A stretch of DNA of 64,000 nucleotides from Kocuria rosea (lineage in GTDB: Bacteria; Actinomycetota; Actinomycetes; Actinomycetales; Micrococcaceae). The stretch's first letter is position 1. The number at the start of each line of letters is the position of its first letter. A model generated the notes under the pieces. It ran no database searches, had not been told where the DNA came from, and worked only from the letters and a program-made list of their open reading frames with translations. Both the position numbers and the translations under genes were made by a program. The stretch lies in contig NZ_JAMBOG010000021.1 in assembly GCF_023715525.1 (NCBI RefSeq), forward strand, positions 1-64,000, read 5' to 3'. This document shows positions 41,912 to 51,162 of this stretch, piece after piece.

Positions 41912-44905
41912 TCACAGCAACCCAGTATCCTGACCAACGTCCGCAGCTGCCTGCTGCTGGAGCTCTTGATAGTGGCGTTGCTCGTCCGCGCGGCCCAGTA
42001 AGCCGAAGGATGCTGCGAGGTCGCCTAGCGCTTCGGCGTAGAAAGCGCTGTGCTCGCCGGCATGATCGCGCCAATATGCAGCAAGGTCTTGCTGGCCTGG
42101 AATAGCTTCCTGCGCGGCGCCACTTCGGGCCAACATAATGAGTTGCTGACGGCGTGCCCGAAGCGTCAACCGGTGTTGTGAGCCGAGTGCATGGCTCATC
42201 CGCGGGACCAGGTCGTCGAAGAGGGCTGTGGCCTTCCCCGGTGCTCCCGCTGTCCCTATGAGCGCCGCGCGATTGTGCTCGGCCAGAAGCGCCGCGCTGT
42301 CATCTGCCGGCAGCCGAGCCGCGGCCGTCTTGCAAGCCAACTCAAGCAGGTCGAGCGCGCGATCGTGCCGCCCCGCGCGACGCAGCATCTCTCCTGCTGT
42401 CGCAAGTGCGTTGACCATGGGCTGGGCGTCTACTGAGTCCAGAATTGAGCCAAGAGCAACTAGTTGACTGCCGATTTCGTCGTCTGGTGAATCAGGCAAG
42501 CCTGCCAGTACGTTTAGCAAGCGCATTCTAGCCTTCCAGGTGACCTCATGGTCCGTGCCGTACAGGGCGTTGTATCGTTCCACGAGTTCACGTGCCAACG
42601 GTAGTGCCTCTGCCGGGTTTCCGGTTCTAGTTAGTCGATCGATAAAATTGCCGAGGCTCGCTAGCGTCGTAGTGTGGTTTTTCCCAAGCACGCGGGTGCG
42701 GCGGGCAATAAGGTCAGTGTATGCCGCGATTGCGTCTGGGTACGGGCTGGGAGTAACACCCTGGGAGAGCAAGCTGTGTAACGAGAAAAGGGTGTGCGGA
42801 TGATCGGGACCCAGCACCCGAAGCCGACGCTCATAAGCGTCAAGATGAAGTCGTCGTGAACGTTCCGGATCAACGGCGAATACGGCGTTCGCTAAGTTAT
42901 GTTCGAGGGTCAGCGTGTCGCGATCATCCGGCCCCAAAAGACACGTCATAGCATCGAATATTTCCTCAAGATCATTTATCTGGGAACCGGGATTAACTTT
43001 TCCGCGATCAAGCGCCAAATCTGCTGCCACGGTGAGCGATTCCCGCGTTTGCTCCTCGAGGCTCACCAAGCGGACCTTTTCAACCGCCAAGGCATGGATT
43101 TGCGCGGCTTCGGAGTAACGTTGCTCGACATGCAAGAAGCGACCCAGAGCGCGCAATGCGTTAATGTTAAAGGTATCCTCTGGTGATGGTGCCTGGAGCG
43201 CAAGGGCTGCGCCGAAAGCGGCAAGTCGGCGATTATTGCGATGCGTAGCGATGTCTTCGACGTCCCCGATGTCGTCAAGTATCTGGACAGACACGTCCTC
43301 AACGACAGTGGCGTGGAAGTCCTCAGGATCCTGGACGTACTGTAGTGCTGAGAAACCGACTAAACCATGCAGCTCGATAGTGTCTGAATCCAAAGTGCGG
43401 ACCAAGGAGAGATTGAGCAACTCGCCCAGCGCTTGACGAGCCCCGGAAGTTGCTAGGTCCCCGCTCGTGAAGTGCCGCAATACCGGCATCAAAGTTCGCA
43501 CGGGCAACGGTCCTACATTAACCGTTGCTGCGATCGCGAGCAGGATGAAAGCTGCCTCCGTAAGGCGATGTATGCTCGGCCCAAACGTGGCCACCGCGCT
43601 ACTCACATGGCCAGTCGGAGAGACAGAAGTCCAGGCATTGGTTGCCGCCTCCTCAACCAGGGTCAATTCGTCTCCCGGCTTATCGAGTTCGGCCAGCAGA
43701 GAGCCTGCGGAAGAGCCGGGCATGGCAACGAGTGCGCCGACGACGTCGAGTGCCAGGGGTAGGTGACCTAGTTTGGCAACCAATCCGAGAGCGTCATTCT
43801 TGTCCACTTCTTCCGAATGAGTCATCTGGGACAGGAGTAGCCCAACAGCCTCTTCATCGTTCATGACCCTGAGCGGCAGATTGGGCACGTGCCGATAGGC
43901 GGTTCCTTGGGTTGTTACAACAGTGCGGCCACCTTTGACCGGGGGCAGCACGGAAGCGAACTCGGCGGCGGATAGCCCTGGTGGGAGGTCGTCGACCACC
44001 CATAGGAAGGGCCGGTCGAGTGAGACGAGATGACCGGTGATGACATCGTTTTGATTCGGAGACGGGGCGGTCAGGTCGGTGTCACCCGGACGGATCTGGA
44101 GAGGGCGCAACTGACGCGCAATAAGTCCGAGCTGGGTCTCGAGGACAGATTGGACGTGCTGTGGTCTCTGCCCAGCCTCGACGGGGGCGCTGAGCCGCAG
44201 CCAGAAGATCCCGCCGGGGTAAGCGGCGGCGAAGCGACTGGCGTATTCGCGTACCAGTGCAGTCTTGCCTAATCCACCCATGCCCTGAACGACGACAGCA
44301 GGAGGCACGGGGTCGCCACCGGCCACCGCAGGCGGTGGCCGTAGTAGCTCGTCCAGTCTCCACAGGTCCGACGCACGGCCCACGAACCGCTGGAACCTTG
44401 ACGGCGGGTCACCGTACCAAGGCACCGCATCCGCATCGACAATCTGTGCAAACGTGCCATGTGTCGCGTGAGCACGATCAGCGATGCGACGGGCCAGCGC
44501 AGCCCAACCCTCGGTGTCCTCCGACTGCGGCGCGTCCGCGATCAGATTAGCGCGCAGTGACGTGGGCAAGATATGTTCGATGCCCGGCTCGGGATTGATA
44601 ACGAAGACGCGTGAGGGATCGACGGCTATCGCAGCCGTGAGCTCCCAGTGGCACGCTCTCCGGCTGGCGTAGGCGTCGGAGTACCAACACAAGAACAAGG
44701 CCGACTCAGCCATTCCCGCCCTGACACGATCTTCGATCGCGTCGAAATCCTCAATGTCGGCATCGTCAAAGAAAACCTTGACACCAAGTTTTAGGAGGCT
44801 GTCGCGCAACATCGGCGCCAGTCCACGACGCGGGTTCTCCGCCATGCGTTGGGAACTTTGATCGAGCCAGGCGTGACTGAGGAACACGGCACCAGATCCA
44901 GCCAT
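41912..44905 (-). CDS. TIR-NB-ARC-TPR STAND protein (antiphage-type NLR)
   Basis: 997 aa. TIR domain about 5-140 (AVFLSHAWLDQ, VKVFFDDADIED, and CHWELTAA with candidate NADase Glu88). NB-ARC about 170-480: Walker A GMGGLGKT (208-215), Walker B FLWVVDD (300-306), RTVVTTQGTAYRH sensor and LGHLPLALDVVGA (GLPL-like). C-terminal about 550-985 is a superhelical TPR array (ERRLRVLGPDHPHTLFSLHS-type repeats, typical of actinobacterial NB-ARC-TPR). In studied bacterial relatives the repeats sense a phage product, the NB-ARC oligomerises and TIR depletes NAD+. ATG at 44905 follows GAGAGGGG. GC is lower than in the neighbours. Confidence 0.92.
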   Translation of the reverse strand: MAGSGAVFLSHAWLDQSSQRMAENPRRGLAPMLRDSLLKLGVKVFFDDADIEDFDAIEDRVRAGMAESALFLCWYSDAYASRRACHWELTAAIAVDPSRVFVINPEPGIEHILPTSLRANLIADAPQSEDTEGWAALARRIADRAHATHGTFAQIVDADAVPWYGDPPSRFQRFVGRASDLWRLDELLRPPPAVAGGDPVPPAVVVQGMGGLGKTALVREYASRFAAAYPGGIFWLRLSAPVEAGQRPQHVQSVLETQLGLIARQLRPLQIRPGDTDLTAPSPNQNDVITGHLVSLDRPFLWVVDDLPPGLSAAEFASVLPPVKGGRTVVTTQGTAYRHVPNLPLRVMNDEEAVGLLLSQMTHSEEVDKNDALGLVAKLGHLPLALDVVGALVAMPGSSAGSLLAELDKPGDELTLVEEAATNAWTSVSPTGHVSSAVATFGPSIHRLTEAAFILLAIAATVNVGPLPVRTLMPVLRHFTSGDLATSGARQALGELLNLSLVRTLDSDTIELHGLVGFSALQYVQDPEDFHATVVEDVSVQILDDIGDVEDIATHRNNRRLAAFGAALALQAPSPEDTFNINALRALGRFLHVEQRYSEAAQIHALAVEKVRLVSLEEQTRESLTVAADLALDRGKVNPGSQINDLEEIFDAMTCLLGPDDRDTLTLEHNLANAVFAVDPERSRRLHLDAYERRLRVLGPDHPHTLFSLHSLLSQGVTPSPYPDAIAAYTDLIARRTRVLGKNHTTTLASLGNFIDRLTRTGNPAEALPLARELVERYNALYGTDHEVTWKARMRLLNVLAGLPDSPDDEIGSQLVALGSILDSVDAQPMVNALATAGEMLRRAGRHDRALDLLELACKTAAARLPADDSAALLAEHNRAALIGTAGAPGKATALFDDLVPRMSHALGSQHRLTLRARRQQLIMLARSGAAQEAIPGQQDLAAYWRDHAGEHSAFYAEALGDLAASFGLLGRADEQRHYQELQQQAAADVGQDTGLL

Positions 44906-45170
44906 GCCACCCCTCTCAATACCGGGGGTTGCTGAAGCAATCAGTCCAAGACGTCAACTCCAGTAAAGCACGGTCGACCATGCCAATCGAAGGGCCCGTT
45001 GACCCGAACCGCACTGGATCTATCAGAGATGTTGAATGCTGCTGGCGAAGGCCCGCCTGCAGGACGGCCAGTAGGCCAATGTCCCACCTGAAAGCGGGCA
45101 TAGGGCCAGTAAGAGACGGACTTTACATATGACCGGTTAGAGAACCCCAATTCACGGAAGCTGTTGAAAG

Positions 45171-45593
45171 TTGATCACCGTTGAGTCGGGCGACACTCAG
45201 GTGATCGCTATCCTGCACCGGATGGTCCGTTCGATGCAGAACATGCTGGCCTTCGCCGAAGCGCTGCAGAGCAGGGGCGCCGGGTTGCGGGTGATGAACC
45301 TGGTTGGGAAGACGTGGACACCCACACTCGATGGGCTCGATGCTCTTCACCGTCATGGCCGCCCTGGCCCAGATAGAACTGGAGATCAAACGCGAACACA
45401 TTACCGACTCGTGGCCAAACGCAGAGCGGCCGGCAAGGACTTGGGCGGAGGCCGCCCTCTCGCCGACTCTCACATCCGCAACGCCCTGCGGCTGATAGAG
45501 ACAGGGAATTTGGCCCTCATGTTGCCCGCAATATCGGCACGTCGCGGGCCCCTGTACCGGCGACTCCGGGAGCTCCTGACCGCCGCCGCATGA
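45171..45593 (+). pseudogene. Decayed serine recombinase (resolvase/invertase) gene 2
   Basis: Pieces of a Pin-family recombinase in changing frames: GDTQVIAILHRMVRSMQNML, AFAEALQSRGAGLRVMNL, then SMGSMLFTVMAALAQIELEI (other frame), then AKRRAAGKDLGGGRPLADSH, IRNALRLIETGNLA and the HTH end APLYRRLRELLTAAA-like. The catalytic N-terminal Ser region is missing. Inactive. Same orientation as relic 1 at 28849. Confidence 0.75.
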
Positions 45594-45889
45594 AGGGGCC
45601 CGTGTCATGGATCTTGGTGCTGTATGTCCCGCGATGGGTTGGGTAGGACCTTTCTGTGTAAGGACCTTGCGTGAGGCTGGGGAGAGATCCTCGCACATGG
45701 TGCGGTAGGTAAGGTTTCTCAGCAAGCATTCGCAGGCTCTACGGGCCCCTTCGAGGAGCGGTGGGCCGGTGAGGGCGCCGAGGCGGCGAAATTTTTACTG
45801 CCGTTCAGCAACCCTTTGGGAAATCAGACATTCCTGATGCCCGGCGAGCATGATGTCAGTGAGTGCCACTGCGGGAAGGCAGGTCGCCC
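45594..45889. other. Promoter spacer of the NACHT gene
   Basis: About 300 bp without a gene; no clear regulatory motif was seen. Confidence 0.35.
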
Positions 45890-48800
45890 ATGTCCAGATC
45901 GAGCGCTTTGGCGGGGTCCTTGGCCACGGTGGCGATCGCGGCACTGGGTGGCCCGCTAGCCATGGGCGGCGCTGCTTTGGAGGAAGTGGTCAAGTACGCC
46001 CAAGCGCGGTACGAGGAGGGCGACCAGTCACGGCAGGTGCGCAAAAAGGTTACAGAAGCCATCACGCGGTGGGCGCGCACCGAAGGCTTCACCGATGAGG
46101 AGGTCGAGCGCGGGTTGACGCTGGCGACCGAGACGGTTGCACGGTTCGGGCTCTCCAACAAAGTTCTTGCCGAACTGCGGTTCGACCCGGCACGAGCGGC
46201 TAACCAGGTCGTGGCCTCAGCGAGGGAAAAGGACCGGCATTGGGGGACGGAGAACCACTATGAGGTCGCCGCCCGCAGCATTCAGGAGACCTACGAGGCG
46301 TTGATCAACCAGCTGCAGGCCGACCACGACGTGTTGATTGCAGTGTCCCAGGCGTTCCACGATCGCTTCGATGCCCACGCAGCGGCAGCCAAGAACCTAG
46401 CCGAGACCACCCACGGTCAGCTCGGCGATCTACTCGAGGCCCTAGTAGCAGTGAGCCCCGTATCGGAGGTGACGTCCTACCTGCGAACGAGGATCGCCGA
46501 TTGGAACGTGTCCGTCTGGTACCACGACCGGCAGGCAGCAGCGTTGGAGAGACCGCTGAGGGTGCGCAATCAGGCGAATCCAGCAACAGGCGGAGACTAT
46601 CTGACAGCTGAAGAGGCGCTGGCACACCAGCAGATGTTAGTGGTGCTGGGCGGACCCGGTGCGGGCAAGACCTGGCTGGCCCGCCGCTATGCCCGCCAGG
46701 CCGCGCAGACAGCCCTGTCTCAGCTGGAGAACGGGGCCGGCCTGGAGGAGGTGGAGCTGCCGCTGCTGACCACCTGGGCGCAGTGGGTCAAGGCGCCAAG
46801 TGGCTCGCCGCGGGAGTCACTGGTGGCGGCATCGTTCGCTTCTGGTCTAGGGCACAGCGATCCCGGCGGTGGCGACATTGTCGGTCGACTTCGTCGCGTG
46901 TTTTTGCAACCTCGGGCCAGGGTGCTATTGGTGGTGGACTCCTTGGACGAAGCCGCCGACCAAACCGCCCAAGCTTCCCGGCTGAATGAGCTCCGGGGAC
47001 TGCTGACAGGCTGGCGAATCGTGGTGACCAGCCGCCCGGCTGCCTGGGACGCCACCTACCGCGGCGGCTCAGGCCGAGCTTCCATGGGCTCAGGCCAACT
47101 TCCCACGCCGCGGGTGGTGACGCTGTGCGACCTCACCTACCCGGAGGACGTGGAAGCCTTCATCCGCGACTGGTTCGCCCACGCCGCAGACCCCGCCCGC
47201 GGGGAGGCGCTGATCCGGGAGATCCGCGACCGTGCTGACTTGGCCCGGGTCGCGGTCGTGCCGTTGATGCTGACGTTCTACTGCCTGTTGGCTGAGAAAT
47301 CAGAATCCGGGGCCGAACCGCTGCCGGCTCGGCGCCGAAAGCTCTACCGCCGTCTGGCACGGCAGCTGCTCCGGGCTGAGTGGACCGCCGATCACCCCGG
47401 ACCCGACGCGGCCCCCGACTGGGATTACTGCGAAGAACTCCTCAGGAACTGGGCATGGCAGGCCGTCCGCGATCGCACCAATGCCGTCGGCCTGGGCGTG
47501 TGGGAAGACAGCTTCACTCCGCCCACCAGGGTGCGCAAGGCAGAGGCCCGTGCCATCGACCATATCGCGCCGAAGACAGCCGTAGACGACGAAGAAAACG
47601 ACACCCGCCGTTTCGTGCACCGGACATTCCTGGAACACTTCGTCGCCGAGCACATCGCCACCCTGCCCGCCGGAGAAGCAGCCGACCTGCTGCTCCCGCA
47701 CCTGTGGTTCGATCCCGACTGGAAGGTCGCAGCCCCCTCGGCGATCATCGCCCACAACCAGCAGCAACCAGGAACCCTCCTCCAGCACCTGCTGGATCGG
47801 GCTGTCCACCCCGCACCGGACCCGGCCAGACAATGGGCGCGCGACCAGCTCGACCAGCTCCTTCTGACCATCGCCCAGGAGTCCGATCCCGGCGAATGGA
47901 GCCCGGAGCACCAAGACGTGCTTCACCAGTGCCGTACACGCAACGCGGCCAAGTACCCTGACCTCGTCATAAGATCCGCGCACTGGACGCGCTCCAACCC
48001 AGACGCCCGCACCGTGGTGCTGCAGGCCCTGCACACCGCCAATTGGGGCCACTTTCCCAAATTCGGTTGGATGTACTTCGAATTCCTGGTGGCGGCGCTG
48101 ATGAGGCTGGGGCCTACCGAGGCCCAGCGGGCCCAAGCCCGCACTGAGGTGCTGCAGGACCTGTCCTTCGCCAGCCTCCTGATGCACCCCCGTCCCCGGG
48201 GCCTGGTGGAGGCGCTGGTGGCGCTTGGGCCGACCAAGGCCGAGCGGGCCCAGGCCCGCACTGAGGTGCTGCAGGTCCTGCGCTTCGTCGGCCTGCAGGG
48301 CCCCAGGGACCTGGTGGGGGCGCTGATGAGGCTGGTGCCCACCGAGGCCGAGCGGGCCGAAGCCCGCACCGCGGCGCTGGAAGCCCTGCCCACCACCATT
48401 AACTCCCGGGGCCTGATGGAGGTACTGGTTGGGTTGGGGTCCACCGAGGCGGAGCGGGACCAGGCCCGCACCGTGATGCTGGAAGCCCTGGCCACCGCCA
48501 GCCCGTGGGATCTCCGACCCCTGGTGGAGGTGCTGGTGGGGTTGGGTCTCACCGCGGCCGAGCGCACCCAAGCCCGTACCGTGGTGCTGGGGACCCTGTC
48601 TGCCGGCAACCCGGGGTGCGCCAAAGACATGGTGGAGGCACTGGTGGGGTTGGTGCCCACCGAGGCGGAGCAGACCCAGGCCCGCACCGAGGTGCTGCAG
48701 GCTCTACCCACCGCCCTTCTGCGGGACCCCCGGGGCCTGGTGGAGGCACTGGTGGAGCTGGGGGCCACCGAGGACGAACGGGGTCGGGCCCGCGCCGTGG

Positions 48801-49576
48801 TGCTGCAGGCCCTACCTAACACTAACTCGGGGGACGTCACCGACCTGGTGGAGGCGCTGATGGGACTGGGGCCCACCGAGGCCGAGCGGGGCCGGGCCCG
48901 TACCGCGGTGCTGCAAGCCCTGCTTGCCCCCGACCCACAGAACGACCTATACCTGGTGGAGGCGCTGGTGAGGCTGGGGCCCACCGAGGCCGAGCGGGCC
49001 CAGGCCCGCACCGCGGTGCTGCAGACCCTGCCCACCGCCGACCCGGGGGGCTCCAGCAGGCTCGTGGTAACGCTGGTGGAGCTGGTGCCCACCGAGGCTG
49101 AGCGGACCCAGGCCCGCACCGCGGTGCTGCAAGCCCTGCTTGCCCCCGACCCACAGAACGTCCCATACCTGGTGGAGGCGCTGGTGGGACTGGGGCCCAC
49201 CGAGGCCCAGCGGGCCCAGGCCCGCACCGTGGTGCTGCAGGCCCTGCTTGCCGACGGCCCGTGGCACGTCTCATACCTGGTGAAGACGCTGATGGTGCTG
49301 GGGCCCACCGAGGCCGAGCGGGCCCAGGCCCGCACCGTGGTGCTGCAGGCCCTGCTTGCCGACGGCCCGGGGAGCGTCGCCGACTTGGTGGAGACGCTGG
49401 TGGGGTTGGTGCCCACCGAGCCTGAGCGGGATCAGGCCCGCAGCGCGGTCTTGCGGGCCCTGCCCCACGGCGACCCGAGGGGCCCCCGAGGCCTGGTAGA
49501 GGCGCTGAGAGTTGTTTCATCCGTTGAGTCCTGGCTGGCTTGGCTGAGTGGCGGCCCAGCCGACCAGGGACGGTGA
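45890..49576 (+). CDS. NACHT-domain STAND NTPase with thirteen 36-residue C-terminal repeats
   Basis: 1228 aa from ATG 45890 (GGGAAGGCAGG upstream). N-terminal helical region about 1-200 with a hydrophobic Ala/Gly segment near 8-30 that might touch membrane. NACHT about 245-560: Walker A GGPGAGKT (254-261), Walker B LLVVDSLDEA (346-355, with the extra acidic residues typical of NACHT), RIVVTSRP (about 381-388). A linker domain with FVHRTFLEHFVAEHIATLPA follows. From about residue 735 to 1207 there are thirteen repeats of LVEALVGLGPTEAERAQART...VLQAL plus a partial one, probably a two-helix solenoid sensor. bNACHT proteins are known antiphage ATPases; no effector domain is recognised here. Confidence 0.88.
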   Translation: MSRSSALAGSLATVAIAALGGPLAMGGAALEEVVKYAQARYEEGDQSRQVRKKVTEAITRWARTEGFTDEEVERGLTLATETVARFGLSNKVLAELRFDPARAANQVVASAREKDRHWGTENHYEVAARSIQETYEALINQLQADHDVLIAVSQAFHDRFDAHAAAAKNLAETTHGQLGDLLEALVAVSPVSEVTSYLRTRIADWNVSVWYHDRQAAALERPLRVRNQANPATGGDYLTAEEALAHQQMLVVLGGPGAGKTWLARRYARQAAQTALSQLENGAGLEEVELPLLTTWAQWVKAPSGSPRESLVAASFASGLGHSDPGGGDIVGRLRRVFLQPRARVLLVVDSLDEAADQTAQASRLNELRGLLTGWRIVVTSRPAAWDATYRGGSGRASMGSGQLPTPRVVTLCDLTYPEDVEAFIRDWFAHAADPARGEALIREIRDRADLARVAVVPLMLTFYCLLAEKSESGAEPLPARRRKLYRRLARQLLRAEWTADHPGPDAAPDWDYCEELLRNWAWQAVRDRTNAVGLGVWEDSFTPPTRVRKAEARAIDHIAPKTAVDDEENDTRRFVHRTFLEHFVAEHIATLPAGEAADLLLPHLWFDPDWKVAAPSAIIAHNQQQPGTLLQHLLDRAVHPAPDPARQWARDQLDQLLLTIAQESDPGEWSPEHQDVLHQCRTRNAAKYPDLVIRSAHWTRSNPDARTVVLQALHTANWGHFPKFGWMYFEFLVAALMRLGPTEAQRAQARTEVLQDLSFASLLMHPRPRGLVEALVALGPTKAERAQARTEVLQVLRFVGLQGPRDLVGALMRLVPTEAERAEARTAALEALPTTINSRGLMEVLVGLGSTEAERDQARTVMLEALATASPWDLRPLVEVLVGLGLTAAERTQARTVVLGTLSAGNPGCAKDMVEALVGLVPTEAEQTQARTEVLQALPTALLRDPRGLVEALVELGATEDERGRARAVVLQALPNTNSGDVTDLVEALMGLGPTEAERGRARTAVLQALLAPDPQNDLYLVEALVRLGPTEAERAQARTAVLQTLPTADPGGSSRLVVTLVELVPTEAERTQARTAVLQALLAPDPQNVPYLVEALVGLGPTEAQRAQARTVVLQALLADGPWHVSYLVKTLMVLGPTEAERAQARTVVLQALLADGPGSVADLVETLVGLVPTEPERDQARSAVLRALPHGDPRGPRGLVEALRVVSSVESWLAWLSGGPADQGR
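48090..49513 (+). repeat. Coding tandem repeat, about 108-bp unit, 13 copies plus a partial
   Basis: DNA counterpart of the NACHT protein's C-terminal array. Unit GGGCCCACCGAGGCCGAGCG...CGCACC...GTGCTGCAG...CCTG recurs each 100-110 bp. Copies 8-12 (about 48840-49380) are the most alike, indicating recent expansion or gene conversion. Confidence 0.8.
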
Positions 49577-49822
49577 GCGCACGCCCGGACCAGGTCGCAG
49601 AACAAGCGTTGCGCGGACTGCTCGTGCTCGTGGCGGCGAACGGGACTGCCTCGAACTATGGCAGTGATTGGCGGCGCAGTCGGACTCGCCAAGTATCTTG
49701 GCACCGTTGCTTGCACGGCTGCCCGTTGCCCTAAGGATGTGCACCACAGCACGCCCCAAGCGTCCAGGGCCGTAGCTGCTGAGCATGTCTATGGGGTTTC
49801 AACCAGGAAGAAGAATCAAGAG

Positions 49823-50335
49823 ATGAGTTCAAGAGCAGACCAGATATGGGAGGCTCCCCACGGTAAGCATGGGCAAGCCCTCGCCCATTTGTGGCAGACG
49901 GGACAGATCGCCACTGATGAGCTCGCCGAGGTGATTTGGTCGGCGTGGCGGAACCAGATCGACCACACGACCGACCCGACCTACGACGTCTGGCGGGAGA
50001 TGTTCCAAGCCGTGGGCTATCAACATGACGGGCGTGTTGCGCGACGCCCGTTGCTGTCCCGTCGGCTTTATCGCGGGGCACCGGAGGATAAAGCCCTCGG
50101 TATGTCCTGGACGACTAATCCCGGTGTTGCCCGCCATTTCCTCACCCGCCACTATGAAACCGCCGTGGTCTGGACCACGGTGGCAGCTCCCTGGCGATTC
50201 CTGGCCTCCGGCAACGACGAACGAGAGTATGTGCTCAATACTGACGGGTTGGCTGTCGAACCGTACGACGTAGCCAGAATCAAACCCGGATGGGTGAAGC
50301 ACCCCGTGCTTCCGCACCGGTGGCCAGGAAACTAG
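49823..50335 (+). CDS. ADP-ribosyltransferase-like protein (R-S-E motif)
   Basis: 170 aa from ATG 49823. The C-terminal half shows the order of an ART fold: Arg84 in SRRLYRGAP, S95-W-T97 in LGMSWTTNPGVARHF, and NDEREYVL with E133 and E135 (ExE). Such R-S-E proteins transfer ADP-ribose from NAD+ to proteins or nucleic acid; related small ones occur in phages and toxin systems. The N-terminal part (HGKHGQALAHLWQTGQIATD, helical) is not recognised. It follows the NACHT gene by 246 bp on the same strand and could be an effector of it; inference. Not certain that it is catalytic. Confidence 0.6.
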   Translation: MSSRADQIWEAPHGKHGQALAHLWQTGQIATDELAEVIWSAWRNQIDHTTDPTYDVWREMFQAVGYQHDGRVARRPLLSRRLYRGAPEDKALGMSWTTNPGVARHFLTRHYETAVVWTTVAAPWRFLASGNDEREYVLNTDGLAVEPYDVARIKPGWVKHPVLPHRWPGN

Positions 50336-50438
50336 TCGCAGCAAATAGCCAGACATGCATGGATGCCCCGAGCGGGTGAGGAGAACCAATTGTGCTACGT
50401 CTCCTGATCCCATACACCGTGTTCTGAGTTCGCCTCGG

Positions 50439-50675
50439 GTGCCGCATCTGGCACGGTGTCGCCTACTGGTTGTTGCGCCTCGTCCCGATGCCTCCCTGTG
50501 GCGGCATCACCTGGCCGGAACCGTGGCGTTGATCCCGTACCTTCTGCTCGTGTGGGGCTTCACCTTCGCCTTCGACGTCACCTGGCGCCCCGACGCGGTC
50601 GCCGTCCTGATCAGTGCGGGGATGCTCCTGGCCGTGCACCGGGTGGAGGTGGCCCGTGCAGGCATCCGACGTTGA
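50439..50675 (+). CDS. Small membrane protein overlapping the HNH gene
   Basis: 78 aa if begun at the GTG 50439; start uncertain, an ATG at 50355 is in the same frame. Two hydrophobic segments (HLAGTVALIPYLLLVWGFTFAF and AVAVLISAGMLLAVH). Its last 20 bp overlap the HNH start, suggesting coupling. No family recognised. Confidence 0.5.
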   Translation: MPHLARCRLLVVAPRPDASLWRHHLAGTVALIPYLLLVWGFTFAFDVTWRPDAVAVLISAGMLLAVHRVEVARAGIRR

Positions 50676-51138
50676 GCGCTTCTACTCCCACGTGCTGAAG
50701 GGCCCGGATCCGGATTCGTGCTGGTTGTGGCTCGGGGCGATCAGCGACGACGGGTACGGCCGCTTCTGGATCGGCACCGCCGGTGGTCAACGGGCCGTGG
50801 CCGCCCACCGCTTCGCCCTGGCCACCGTCCACGGCGGGCTGGGCGCCATTGAGGGGTCGATCGCGATGCACTGGTGCGACGTGCCGCTGTGCGTGCGCGC
50901 CACCCTGGGCCCGTCCACGCACCTGCTGCTGGGCACTGCCTCGGAGAACATGGCCGATCGGGCGCTGAAGAAGCGGATGCCCTCCCCCAATGCGGTGAAG
51001 TGGCGGCGACTGTCGAGGGCGGAACGCTCGGCCCGCTCCCGCCGGCTGCGCGATGCGCTCAAAGCGCACGGGTGGGACGAGGAACTGGTCCGCGAGCTGG
51101 TGCACGGCATCGACCCGCAGCACCCGACCCTCTTCTAG
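50656..51138 (+). CDS. HNH endonuclease-like protein
   Basis: 160 aa. N-terminal FYSHVLKGPDPDSCWLWLGA, SDDGYGRFWIGT, AHRFALATVHG; centre IAMHWCDVPLCVRA and HLLLGTASENMADRALKKRM. This is the layout of the HNH family common in phages, plasmids and homing elements (H.CD.p.CV...HL..GT..EN..D), so DNA nicking or cleavage is likely. GTG at 50656 follows GGGTGGAGG, deciding against the longer frame. The C-terminal end is a basic helix. Confidence 0.85.
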   Translation: MQASDVERFYSHVLKGPDPDSCWLWLGAISDDGYGRFWIGTAGGQRAVAAHRFALATVHGGLGAIEGSIAMHWCDVPLCVRATLGPSTHLLLGTASENMADRALKKRMPSPNAVKWRRLSRAERSARSRRLRDALKAHGWDEELVRELVHGIDPQHPTLF

Positions 51139-51162
51139 GACGTCACCGGCACCGCAGGTGGG

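Noticed and set aside
47300-49520. Large minus-strand ORFs of up to 497 residues over the NACHT repeats
   Set aside because: Mirror frames of the 36-residue repeats; the plus-strand protein has Walker motifs and a Shine-Dalgarno.
37184-50335. CBASS, Thoeris or restriction-modification system
   Set aside because: No CD-NTase, ThsA-like partner, methyltransferase or restriction subunit was found anywhere in the window.
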